Shown here: positions 1-9,505 of the stretch, in pieces
How the letters are laid out: every line of letters begins with the position of its first letter
Position numbering within the stretch: the first letter of the stretch is position 1
NCBI GenBank assembly: GCA_037176905.1
Contig: JBBBWG010026313.1
Span: 8,698 to 30,420 of the forward strand
Length of the DNA stretch: 21,723 bases
Direction: 5' to 3'
Source of the DNA: Azolla pinnata
Taxonomy: Eukaryota; Streptophyta; Polypodiopsida; Salviniales; Salviniaceae
The notes under the pieces: generated by a model
Database searches by the model: none
What the model saw: the letters and a program-made list of their open reading frames with translations, nothing else
Told to the model about the DNA's origin: nothing
Made by a program: the position numbers and the translations under genes

Positions 1-157
1 TAAACCCTAAACCCTAAACACTTCAATCCTAAACCCTAAACCCTAAACCCTAAACACTTCAATCCTAAACCCTAAACACTAAACACTTCAATCCTAAACC
101 CTAAACACTAATACTTAAACCATAAACCCTAAAACCCTAAAACCCTAAAACCCTAAA
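1..157. repeat. Degenerate plant telomere-type repeat tract
   Basis: The tract is made of CCCTAAA heptamers, with variant units CCCTAAAA near its right end and the recurring spacer CACTTCAATC, which appears three times and creates a higher-order pattern. The orientation (C-rich strand on +) is what the left end of a chromosome would show. The tract is short and impure, so it may equally be an interstitial telomeric block in the upstream region of the gene starting at 777. The window edge prevents a decision. Confidence 0.85.
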
Positions 158-247
158 AGCCCAACAAAGACCCGCAAATTTTGGCGGGACAATTTTTTGA
201 AAAAAACACAGAAACGTGAGATGGCGCCAAAAGAACATTCTCTCTCT

Positions 248-306
248 GTCTTCGTCTTCGTCTTCGTCTTCGTCTGCGTCTGCGTCTGCATCTGCGTCTG
301 CGTCAG
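248..306. repeat. Hexanucleotide microsatellite (CGTCTT/CGTCTG)n
   Basis: About ten units run in phase, first CGTCTT and then CGTCTG, with one CATCTG variant. The tract is pyrimidine-rich on the + strand and lies in the upstream/leader region of the gene at 777. Open frames through it on both strands only encode dipeptide runs, so I do not treat it as coding. Confidence 0.85.
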
Positions 307-373
307 ATCGATCAGTCCGAATCTCTTTCTCTTTCTCTTCTTTCTTCTGCAGCGGGGAGCTCTGCGAAGTTCC

Positions 374-463
374 ATGGATCCATCCATCCATCCATCGCTG
401 AAGCTGTGCAGTTGCTTGCTGTTCCCAGCATCGGAGTTTCCGGCACCAGATCGTTCAGCCTGA
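374..463 (+). other. Candidate upstream ORF in leader repeat copy 1 (29 codons)
   Basis: An ATG in TTCCATGGA context opens a 29-residue frame beginning MDPSIHPSLK and ending with TGA at 461-463, upstream of the main ATG at 777. Whether it is a real uORF depends on the transcription start, which the sequence does not show. Confidence 0.35.
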
Positions 464-655
464 ATCTTCTCTTTCCCTCTTCTTCTTCTTCTTCTGCAAC
501 GGGAGCTCTGCGAGGTTCCAGGGATCCATCCATCCATCGCTGAAGCTGTGCAATCGCTTGCTGTTTCCCGCATCGGAGTTTCCGGCACCAGATCGTTCGG
601 CCTGAATCTTCTCTTTCCTTCTTCTTCTTCTGCAACGGGAGCTCTGCGAGGTTCC

Positions 656-679
656 ATGGATCCATCCATCCATCGCTGA
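656..679 (+). other. Candidate upstream ORF in leader repeat copy 3 (7 codons)
   Basis: This is the counterpart of the uORF at 374 in the third repeat copy. It has the same TTCCATGGA start context, but a shorter CATC run shifts the frame into TGA after MDPSIHR. It lies about 100 nt before the main start, so it is very likely to be in the mRNA if the leader is longer than 120 nt. Confidence 0.4.
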
Positions 680-776
680 AGCTGTGCGATCGCTTGTTTG
701 CTTCCCAGCGTCGGAACTCCTGGCTCCAGATCTCAGCTTCAGTGCCGGCGTCTCGCAGAAACGGCTGAAGCAGGCC

Positions 777-3700
777 ATGTCTCCGCAGCGCAGGAAATGG
801 CGAGGGGGAGGAGGTGGGAAGACCGTCGCTCCTCTACCTTCCTCTTCTTCCTCTTCTGCTCCTGCTCCTGCTCCTCCTCCTTCGTTCATTCCTTCTCCCT
901 CACCTCACATCCAAATCAAATCCTCGTCGTTCAAGGATCGCCGCCACGCCATCGCTCTTCATCCCATCGCTGTACCTGACGCCTCTTTCGCGAAACCGAA
1001 GCCTCAGCTGTTCCCTCACAGTTCCCGCTGTCCTTCCTCGTCGGATCGAAGCAAGACCCTCGCAGAGAAGAACTCCATAGCCAAACCTCCACAAGAATCA
1101 TCATCTCGCCTTAAAGCCAGAGCTACTTCTGCTGCCAGGACTCGCATTGCAGATGAGGAGAAGTCTAGGGTTAGCTCAGAGACTGGATTGCGTGCTACTA
1201 AACCACGGTCTTTGTCTGCTGTTAAGCCACGCCCTGATGCATCAGGTCAAGCAAGCCGAGCTTCTTTAGGATATTCGTCGATGCGCACTGCGAGCTCAGC
1301 GTCTGAAATTTCTAGCTCCATTTGCGTTTCTAAGCGGGAATCAAACGCTAGGACCCGTACAGAATCAAGACCTCGCCCAGGAAGGGCTTCATCTCCGTTT
1401 GTTCATAAAGAAGCACCCGAGGAGCAAGCTTCCATAGCTAGCAGAGATAAACAGGTCTCACGAAGACAAGTCTGCGAGGAAGTAACAAGATCGAGGGCAA
1501 AGATCACTTCAGCAGAAGAAGACGGCGAAGGTAAGGATCTCTCTACCGTTTCTCGTAGTTTTAATACGGTTAAGAAGGTCGCTACCAACGCTACTAGATC
1601 TTCCACGTCTCATAAGGAAAACCAGGGAGAGAGAGGGTCTGCATCAGTTATGCATGACGTTGTTAGTGTACAAACGAACAGAAAATCTAACCTTGCAGCT
1701 GGAATGCTCTCTGACGACAATTCCAGAACCAAAGGAAAACAAGTTTGGCCTCACGTTGTCGTTGAGGGGAGATTCTCTGAAGGTTCACTCACCGTGGCTC
1801 ATTCAACTAGAAGTTTCAGTAAAGCTACCTGCCAAGATGAGTGTAAGATCTCAGCAAATCCTTCTGTGACGACTTCATTATCTCCAAGAAGCTCCAAGCT
1901 TGGATCCAACAATGCCTCACTAAAGCACGAGGAATACACGATTGATTCCACTGTCAAATCAGCGTCTTTTGGAGGAGTTTCTGAAGGAAATGAAGCTTGC
2001 GGTTCTTCTCATTCTTTCAGTGGGATTTCTGTTGAGAGTCACGAGATCAAGGATGCATGTGGTATGTCAAGCTCTTTGCACAGGAGATTGGCTCACCTTG
2101 AAGGGAAGGTAAGTCAGATAGCAGCAGAGCTTAGGCGAACCAGATGTTTGCTTGATAGTGATGACTGTTCCAAATCAGTTTCGGTTCTCTGTGATATACA
2201 AGATACCATATCTACCATAGAAAGAACCATGGTATCAGCAGATTCCGATGACATAGTTTCTTTAGAAGACGCTGTCATGGAAGATGAGTTTCCGACAATA
2301 GTAAGGAATTCGGAAGAGTGTACCAACAAGGTGATAAATTTATACTCTACAGAGACAGGAATAACATCAAAAGTGCCTCCAGTACAAGGATCTGTATCAG
2401 TTCGAGCAAAGTTTTCCCAACTGAATCAAGAAAACCAACAAGAGCTTGAAGATCGCCTTCTCCCTCATGGAAAGCTGCTCAAGAACCATTTCTCATTGAG
2501 CAATGTACATGCAGAAATTAACCTATATGCTGAGAACAAAGATGCTTCATTCCAAGCTTGTTCAGAACAACTTCAACTTATATCATCAAGGGACCTCGCT
2601 TCTACAACAGCCGACAATGTAAACAATGCTACTTCTGTACGATCTTCAGCCAACTCGTTGGCAAGTGCTCGAGGTGAGGGGATTAATCTGTTTGAAACAG
2701 ATGCATGGTCTTCACGTAGCTCAGATACACATTTGGCTCCCCGATGTGTGGAGAATTCAAAATGTAGTCTTCAGTGTGATGAGAGACTACCCTCTGACTG
2801 CTTCGATGAGGATGTAGAGAATGTTGTTCCTGATGATGGAATAGAGTTTGAGTGTTATGATGAAATCCTACCTAACGAACTGCATCCAATTGGAGACAAG
2901 GTAGCAGTAGCTGGATGGTATGCTTCTGAAGGAGATGCAATTTTGCTAGCACACGATGATGGTTCCTGCTCGTACCATGATGTTGCGAATATGGAGGTAT
3001 GTATGGCGACCACACTGTGTGATTATACTGTTTCTAGTATGTATATGCTTGGGATTTTTTTTTAATCATAAGGTCACATTTAGACCCAAGTCTATTATGC
3101 TTGTAGTTTTCAAACCTCTTTTATTCACATGGAGGTATTCTCTTCAACTTTGCCGATATTTCTGTCATCTTTCAAAGTCTTTGATCAGGAAAAGCCTGTT
3201 TTTCGTTTATGTTTTCTTGGTTTCAGGAAAAGTCTGTGTTCGGTTCAGCAAATGACATGACTCTTCCTGTATGGAATGATTGCTGGTTGATCAGAGCAGC
3301 GGCATCTGATGGTCATGTGAACAAATATGTTGTGGCCATGACTGCAGGAAGTGCAACAGATTCTGGTTTCTGTTCTTGGGATTTCTACAATGCAACCGTT
3401 TCAGCATGCCATATCGAGGATCAAAGAAGCCTACAGAGCTTTGCCTCGGCACGGGGTAGCAAAATCCATAAGTCATTGAGCTCAGATTTTCCATCTCGAT
3501 CCACCTTGCCATTATCTGATTACAATTCTAGGTCTACATGGACAGAATGTGATGAGTCTTGCCAATGGTGGTATAATCCAAACGGTCCTTTATTAGCATC
3601 TGCAGCAAATGCTAAGAAGAGAGTCGCCTTGTATGACATCCGAGATGGAGAGGTGGTTATGGAGTGGGATACAAATACAGATATTGCAAGCTTAGAGAAC

Positions 3701-4512
3701 TGCTATCCCGTACAGTGGAGAGATAGAGGGAAGCTTGTTTTAGCGGAGCGTGAAGCCATAAGTGTTTGGGATGTTAACACCATGGATGTAAACCGCTTGC
3801 AATTCATTGAGCTTCCGGGAAAGCAGATTTCAGCTTTATACGTGCACAATTCAGATGCTGAATGCAGTGGAGGTGTAAGACAGAGGTTAGTCTCCTTTTG
3901 AAATAAATATTCTTATTATTTTCTTATTACTGTCATCTCTAATTTGTAAAAGGAGGTGCAATTATCATGTCAGTTACTTATTATACGCTTTAACATTCTT
4001 CTTATTTTGTTCCTCTATGTAGGTTGAGCTCATCCGAAACAGAAGCGTTTGATGGGATTTGCTGCACACAAGATGACATTAACGTACTCGATTTTAGGGT
4101 TCCAAATGGGGTTGGGATATCTTTTCCCAATCTAGGGCAGATATCGCAGTGCGTATTTGCACGGCAGGACATGGTTTTAATCGGTGGATTGGATCGGGTA
4201 GCAAATCAATGTAGTTTGCTACAATGGTCAGTGAGAAAAGCAACGCAAGTTTGCAGCTACACGTTTGGCTCATCGAGTTCTCATTACGCATCACATCACC
4301 TCTCGCTGACACAAGTGTGGGGTTCTTCGAGCATGGTCATGGCAGTGAACGGAAATGGTCTGAGCATCTTCAAGGCATGCAAAGAAAGTGATGTTGAAGA
4401 GGCCAAGGATGTGGTTGGGCCACAAGACCTTTGCAACGCTTCCTTCGACTTTTCGAACTCTCGGGTTTTGCTGATATCGAGAGATCGTCCAGCTTTTTGG
4501 TCCTATTTGTAA
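777..4512 (+). CDS. WD40-like protein, At4g14310 (KIN14B-interacting) family
   Basis: Exons are 777-2996, 3227-3885 and 4023-4512. Introns are GT-AG (donors GTATGT and GTTAGT; acceptors TTTCAG and TGTAG) and phases join exactly, giving 1122 aa. The start MSPQRRKWRGGGGG is the first in-frame ATG; the frame is open further upstream but has no ATG. The first ~400 residues are Ser/Arg/Lys-rich and look disordered. A short helical, coiled-coil-like stretch follows (about 435-490, RRLAHLEGKVSQIAAELRR), then an acidic segment. The C-terminal ~420 residues are beta-propeller-like (VALYDIRDGEVVMEWD, AISVWDVNTMDV, DDINVLDFRVP) and end in SRVLLISRDRPAFWSYL. From memory this arrangement and the closing motif match the plant At4g14310 proteins, reported to interact with a kinesin-14. 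A cytoskeletal role is family inference only. Three leader repeats and possible uORFs precede it. Confidence 0.85.
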
Positions 4513-5571
4513 CCACTCAAAATTGATCACCTTATGTATGCCCATAAGACAAATTACGAGGCCAAGGTTGTGCCTTCTGCATTATATCTTTTTGGCTCCT
4601 CACAATTCTGGATTTTTGCGGATATCCGAAGATCCTTATCGCTACGGATCATAAATGGAAGGAGTTATCTGCTGGTTTTTATATATTGCACACATTGGTG
4701 GACATAAATACCACTTTTCTTTCATTGTTTCATGATAGTATTTTGTTCTCCCATCACCTCTTCAAAGAGGCCATAGCTGTGTGTATTCAATATACTTTGT
4801 ATAGTCTAAAGCAATGAAAGCTGATGCTTCCTTCCTCTTTTTTATGGTTGATGCAAATAATGAAATGTGAATCCTCTGAGAATTAAGTAGAGATCTATTT
4901 TATGCTTGGCATTTATACCTACTTGCCATTGGAGATGATTTCTGTATAGATCAACTAAACCCAAACTAACGCTTAGCATCAAGTGATGAGCTGTGCTGAG
5001 TTGCCCATGTCATCAGAAGCAATTCCATTTCAGATCATAAACTGCCAACTACTAATGGGCATATGTTTGGGAAATGCTACTACAATTTTGCCCTTGTTTA
5101 ATAGCGGTTTCATAAGTTCGGAATTAAGAAGAATCCACGCAATATATAATGACCAATCAATCTGCACGAGCTCTAGACATCAAATTGTGCTATCTGCAAA
5201 TGCAGTGAGCGATGAACGAGTACCACGACAAAGAACATGATAATAAAAATAAAAACATATAAGAATTGTTTCTAACAAAGTGCAGTCTGAGTTTTCATAC
5301 AACTATGGTAACAACCACGTTGACAATCAAACTGAAGAGTTTGATTACATGTCAACAGTAATGGGCGAAGTTTTGGCAAATTTCTCACAATGACATCTTT
5401 CATAGAGAACAGCTCTGCTTGCATTGACAGCAAAAACACTATGGTAACATTGATCACTATATTGCTCCTAAATGATTTTTAAGCTCTCCGAAAGGAATAA
5501 TTCTAGCGTCATTTTGCAGCATTTCATGAATGGAATGGATATGTGCATGATGGGAAAGGTCTTCATCGTCT
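4513..5571. other. Convergent intergenic region between gene 1 and the oxidase
   Basis: AT-rich sequence between two stop codons facing each other. It must hold both 3' UTRs. I see no convincing exon, RNA gene or mobile element. Short open frames here have no recognisable sequence. Confidence 0.6.
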
Positions 5572-8500
5572 TCAATGATAACCAACGGGTGCTGGTAAAT
5601 CCCTCAAGGCCTTGCCCTCCTCATGAATATCCTGTTATATTACCAACAAGAAAATGCTTGTAATTAGCGCCTCCACATATTAGGTGGATTTAACAATTCA
5701 ACAAAATCAATATACATGTTCAAGTAACACAGTGCACAAGACTGTTTACACACAATCGATCATTGATGCCCTCGCAAACCAAATACAAGCCACAGTATTG
5801 ATCTACAAGTTGTGGCTATACAATATCAAACTGATTATACACAACCAATCATACACAAAACACTATTCGATCGATCTACAATGTCTAGCAGCAGTACACA
5901 AAACCAATTACATGCAATCTATCATTCATGCCTTCGCAAACCACCAGATACAAAACACAAGTGATCCAGGCGTTCTAGCAGTACACAGACTGAGCACACA
6001 ACGCCTTAACAAACTCGATCTGGAAGCTCCTAGTTATACACGAAGTGATTGCAGGCACAAATTGATCTTTCATGACAAAATCATGCACAAATTGATCTTT
6101 CATGACAAAATCATGCACGAATTGATCTTTCATGACAAAATCATGCACGAATCAATCATTCGTGATGCCATCGCAAGCGGAATATGCACACAAGCTGTAG
6201 CAATGCACACAAAACGAATGCATTCACGATGCCATGAACCTGGAAACAACATGACCAAGCTAGAAGTTTCAAGCAACAGAAACAGATCATGCAGGCCCCA
6301 TATAACAAACTGAATCCAGAATGCAGCCCGATGCCTGAGCAAAAAAGGCAATCAATCCAAGACAAAATCCATTGTAGATTAGATAATACATACCGCAGCA
6401 AAGTGATTGACGTCGCGATGGTGAGCCTCATCGGCTCTCACGACTTCGACAACATCGCGGATGGTGGAGCCCTGCGGGAGGCGCCAGTAGTCGATGGCAA
6501 TGGCCGGGGCAGGGACATTGGGCAAGCGCCCGCAGTCGATCTCGTGGAGGTACTGAGTATACGAGTGGATAGCTTCCTCCTCGAGATAGCCCACGACCCG
6601 ATGAGCCAAGCGAGGGGAGACGGTGTAGAGCAGGAAATAGACGTTGAAGAAGACTCCTTGGACAGTTACGACGAGGGCTCTTTCATACCACTTGGGCTGG
6701 GCCACCTCCATGAATGTCATCAGATGCATCCTCTCGTTCTCGGCTTCCTCCAGCAGGGCCTTGATCCAGCCCCCGCTGTGCTCGAACCTGCGCAGCGACT
6801 TGAGATGCAGTAGCATTCCCCCCACCATCCCTGGCACCGCCGCTACCGTTTCCAGCATCATCGCCCTGCATCCATACCGCTTCTGCAAAAGCCGCAAACA
6901 ATATTGCACCATGTGTTGTTACTATTATATGTATAATTGCAATATGTACCGATATTTCAAGAGATCGGCGCGCTTTGATAACCAAACTAATCTGGCATCC
7001 GAATCGCTCGATCCAAATACTAGATCTGATTGCCCCTTTGATTCATGCCTAACATTTGTAGCAATCGAGATGCATTAGAGCTATGATCCATTTCATTCGA
7101 CACACGCTTAAGCTAGTTGCCCACGATCCGTGGCACGAAACCAGCTGGGGCCAATCATTGCACAATCTATATTTCACTTCAGAAATAGCTGCCCACGGTT
7201 ATGCATCTCTAAGAACGATTGGGCGTTGCATCTGAAAGATGACATGTATAGAAGATGCCCAAGTTCCGGGAGGCATTAACCGTTCCGTTCATTCGAGCAA
7301 TCGCAGCTACCCGCTATAATTATGCATCTTGTACAACTGCATCTGATGATCCAGGTGAGTTAATTTCAGACATAGTAGTAACTAACTTCTCCGAGAAAAG
7401 CTCATGTCCCAAGACAACTCCAACACTAGAAATATCGCCGATGCAGAATTAATATGTTGCCTGATCTGCAGGCCTTACTGAGCTACCTGTATAAGATCTA
7501 TCTTGCACATACAACACACAGCAAGAAATCACTGATTTCACGTTTGGAACCAGATAACACATATGCAAAAGACTTATATGGGTTGCCTGATCTGCGGGCC
7601 TTAATATTGAGCTACTTAAAGAATGCTCAAGATAAATAATACCACACTTGGATGCACCATATCTAATGCAAATTTGAGATGAACAGTGGTCTCATGATGT
7701 CTGGAGTCAGATACCAATATCACAGTTACAAGTGAAATTAACACGAGTGCGTTGTTAGCCAATCAGGTTATAATTGCAGAGAGATAAAATCCAGCTTCAA
7801 ATTCACTTGATAATCACTGATTCGTATAAGCTTAGGCTGTGAATATACCTGGAAGAACAGGTCAGTTGGCCATCGGAGCGCCTTCACAGTCCAGAATGCG
7901 ATCCTATCTGTAAGATTGTTGGGAGAATGGTGCTTCTTCAGATCTATCTTCGTGTCCGAGGTGTACGTATCCCAAGGCTACAACAAAACAAGCAAAGCAA
8001 GATCCTTTAGATCGACATTAGAGCAGCCAAAGTAGGAGCTGTTCAAAGCGCTAGATATCGATCACGAGGGGGAACTTCTGAACTAGTCAGGCTGATGTGG
8101 TGCTTAACCATGCCGGTACCATCATCATATCTGATCCATGAGATGATCTAAACCTTCAGATGCATCTGACAACAGGGAGATATGATGAGACCGATTCGAT
8201 TGCCCCAGCAAAAGCCGATGAATCCGCTACAATGTTCATCAGAATCTGCTACGAAAGAAGCGAATCGCGGCATACCATGAAGCAACGCCACGGCCACGCT
8301 GTCCCATCCTCCCTGAGTATGGTCTTCTTGGAGATGCCCCAATAGTCGGAGAGAACAACATCGTTGGCTGCTTTGGGATCGGCTGTACTGGCGGGGTTAG
8401 GGTTTGGGCTGATGCTCGGGCTAGGGTTAGGGTTAGGGCTGGGGGCGCTCCCTGCTGCAGTGCTGAGCAGCCGCACAACGCAGAGAGGCTGCGGCTGCTG

Positions 8501-8632
8501 AGGACGCCATGGCGTGGTTACGGCGATGGAAGAAGGGCTCCTCGCATGGTGGGTGAGGGTCTGGAGGAGGAGAGGAGCGCGGCGCGAAGCTGCGAGGCGC
8601 AGAAGGGCTGAGCTAGCTATGCCGGCAGGCAT
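5572..8632 (-). CDS. AOX: Mitochondrial alternative oxidase, four exons
   Basis: Exons in transcript order are 8632-8276, 7977-7849, 6882-6394 and 5631-5572. All introns are GT-AG in phase 0, giving 344 aa with the standard four-exon plant layout. Exons 2 and 4 are short and were found by motif ([25 protein letters not shown]). The enzyme is the non-proton-pumping ubiquinol oxidase of the inner mitochondrial membrane. Residues 1-60 are Arg/Ser/Ala-rich like a mitochondrial presequence; an SPNPNP linker follows (62-81). Diiron ligands are visible: E173, E212 and H215 (NERMH), E263, E314 and H317 (RADEAHH). The regulatory cysteines CysI (C117, WPWRCF) and CysII (C167, RYGCR) are both present with 50-residue spacing. 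The ENV regulatory motif before [10 protein letters not shown] reads PNV, with an extra C279 nearby. CDS-internal GC is high in exons 1 and 3. Confidence 0.96.
5732..6243. repeat. Diverged long-period repeat in AOX intron 3
   Basis: A segment with the core ATCATTSATGCCYTCGCAAACC and flanking GTRCACAARAC/CAAT motifs recurs at about 5732-5788, 5894-5953 and, more weakly, 6145-6180 and 6207-6243. The first two copies are 162 bp apart. This looks like an old, decayed tandem array entirely inside the oxidase intron. Confidence 0.6.
6061..6150. repeat. Perfect 30-bp tandem repeat, three copies, in AOX intron 3
   Basis: Three head-to-tail 30-bp units (6061-6090, 6091-6120, 6121-6150) are identical except for an A/G at position 29. 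Each starts ATTGATCTTTCATGACAAAA. The near-identity suggests recent expansion or homogenisation. The unit length is a multiple of three and keeps a + strand frame open. Confidence 0.95.
7451..7625. repeat. Direct repeat pair in AOX intron 2
   Basis: GTTGCCTGATCTGCRGGCCTTA followed by a GAGCTAC block occurs at about 7454-7492 and again at 7580-7618, about 125 bp apart, with small indels. The rest of this 966-bp intron (6883-7848) shows nothing I can assign. Confidence 0.7.
8393..8445. repeat. Telomere-like TTAGGG hexamers inside AOX exon 1
   Basis: On the + strand the stretch reads GGGGTTAGGGTTTGGG, then CTAGGGTTAGGGTTAGGG. Read on the coding (minus) strand it is CCT-AAC codons and gives the Ser-Pro-Asn-Pro linker at residues about 62-81. 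The units are six bases long, unlike the plant seven-base telomere unit found elsewhere in the window. Confidence 0.9.
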
Positions 8633-8728
8633 CTGGAGGGGGAGGATAGATGTAACGAGAGATCGATCTTATTTTCAGGGGAATCGAAGAGCGATGGGGG
8701 AATCTGATACACAGGGAGGGGATCTGAA

Positions 8729-8766
8729 CTAGGGTTTGCTGTGTCTTCCTGGAAGGATTAGGGTTT
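8729..8766 (-). promoter_or_regulatory. Two telo-box motifs upstream of the AOX start
   Basis: TAGGGTTTGCTSTG occurs twice on the + strand (core at 8730-8737 and 8758-8766), so the oxidase strand carries AAACCCTA. They lie about 100-135 bp before the ATG and downstream of the TATA box, where plant telo-boxes usually sit near the transcription start. Regulation through them is inference. Confidence 0.5.
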
Positions 8767-8843
8767 GCTCTGAGCGTTGCAGGAGGATTGAAGCTTATTG
8801 CGGGCGATGGCGATGGTGACGATGGTGTGGGAAGACGCGGGGC

Positions 8844-8852
8844 TTTATATAT
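8844..8852 (-). promoter_or_regulatory. Probable TATA box of AOX
   Basis: The minus strand reads ATATATAAA in a GC-rich setting, about 212 bp upstream of the AOX start codon. It is a good match to the plant TATA consensus and predicts a leader of roughly 180 nt. Confidence 0.6.
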
Positions 8853-8908
8853 TTTCCGGGGAGATGGAAGTCAGAAAAACAGCAGAGAATTGGAGGAAGG
8901 AAAGGGGG

Positions 8909-8914
8909 CACGTG
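8909..8914. promoter_or_regulatory. G-box CACGTG upstream of AOX
   Basis: A perfect palindromic CACGTG lies about 60 bp beyond the TATA box. This is the classic bZIP/bHLH core and could serve stress control of the oxidase, but a single hexamer is weak evidence. Confidence 0.4.
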
Positions 8915-8954
8915 AGCTATGGCGTTTCGAGCTGTTGCCGTGCGGAACAAGTCA

Positions 8955-9053
8955 AGAAAGGAAGAAGACGAAGGAAGAAGAAGGAAGAAGAAGAAGGAAG
9001 AAAGAAGAAGAAGAAGAAGAAGAAGAAGAAGAAGGAAGAAGAAGAAGAAGACG
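8955..9053. repeat. Polypurine GAA/GGAA microsatellite
   Basis: The stretch from 8970 to 9051 is 82 nt of uninterrupted purine on the + strand, mostly GAA with GGAA units. It lies upstream of the AOX TATA box. The poly-Glu/poly-Lys frames across it are artefacts of the repeat. Confidence 0.9.
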
Positions 9054-9123
9054 ATGAAAAGGTAGTTATTTAACTGAAATTGTGTCACGTTAGCGGCTGT
9101 TCACACGCCCGCATTGCACAAAA

Positions 9124-9288
9124 CCGATACAGGCACAGATACGGATACATATACATATACATATACGGATACGGATACAGATACAGATACCGATACGGAT
9201 ACAGATACAGATACAGATACAGATACAGATACAGATACAGATACAAATACAGATGCAAACACGGATACATATACGGACACGAATACAT
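9124..9288. repeat. GATACA-type hexanucleotide array
   Basis: About 27 units follow the pattern GATACN/ATACAN with a strict six-base period. The central part (about 9177-9245) is nearly pure GATACA; the ends carry GGATAC and CATATA variants. It encodes only TDTDT or RYRYR dipeptides in its open frames and is not a gene. Confidence 0.9.
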
Positions 9289-9505
9289 CTAGTTTGTATT
9301 GATGCAGACGCAGAGCACGTCGATGCAGGTATAGCCGCAGATCGGAGCGCGTAGTTACGAGACACCCAACACGAAAATACAGAATGCGGATACGGACGTC
9401 GATACCGGCGCGTATACAGGCCCGACCCTGAACGCAGCTGCAACAGACGCGAGTGCGAATGCAGACCGAGCTAATAACAAATAATATGTGTGTGTGTGTG
9501 TGTGT
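9289..9505. repeat. Decayed six-base-period tract followed by (TG)n
   Basis: Downstream of the clean array the sequence to about 9475 keeps a loose six-base rhythm of GCAGAC, GATACG and GAATGC-like words, suggesting mutated units of the same array. A (TG)n run of about 19 nt ends the region at 9487-9505. The decayed part is my reading by eye. Confidence 0.5.

Larger units (their letters stand above)
305..765. repeat. Three-copy tandem repeat of about 136-147 bp in the gene 1 leader
   Basis: Copies begin with CTGCARCGGGGAG or CTGCAACGGGAG at 347, 494 and 630. They share in order a GAGCTCTGCG block, (CATC)n, CGCTGAAGCTGTGC, a TTTCCGGCACCAGATCGTTC segment and a TTC-rich tail. A partial zeroth unit (the AGATCGATCAG...CTTCTT tail) occupies 305-346. 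Copy 3 diverges after about 700 and runs into the start codon region. Copies 1 and 3 carry CCATGG start codons; copy 2 has CCAGGG instead. Confidence 0.85.

Noticed and set aside
1..157. Calling the left edge a chromosome end
   Set aside because: The tract is too short and impure, and similar motifs recur inside the window, so an interstitial location is equally possible.
684..776. Upstream extension of the gene 1 frame by 31 codons
   Set aside because: The extension begins at a GTG codon and contains no ATG. It lies within the leader repeat, so the first ATG at 777 is the better start.
137..889. Overlapping minus-strand open frames of 84-174 codons in the gene 1 leader
   Set aside because: They are produced by the three-copy tandem repeat and microsatellite, consist of repeated MDGWIHGTSQSS-like strings, and resemble no known protein.
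5684..6313. A real protein gene antisense in AOX intron 3
   Set aside because: There is no ATG near the start, the composition is that of the underlying repeats, and no domain is visible. It is listed as a finding only because of its open length.
8788..9073. Glu/Lys- or Arg-rich small proteins in the GAA tract
   Set aside because: Single-codon microsatellite translation without any other coding character.
9080..9443. Open frames of 60-117 codons in the GATACA array
   Set aside because: They give only TDTDT, RYRYR, YLYLY or CICIC dipeptides, as expected of any six-base repeat lacking stops.
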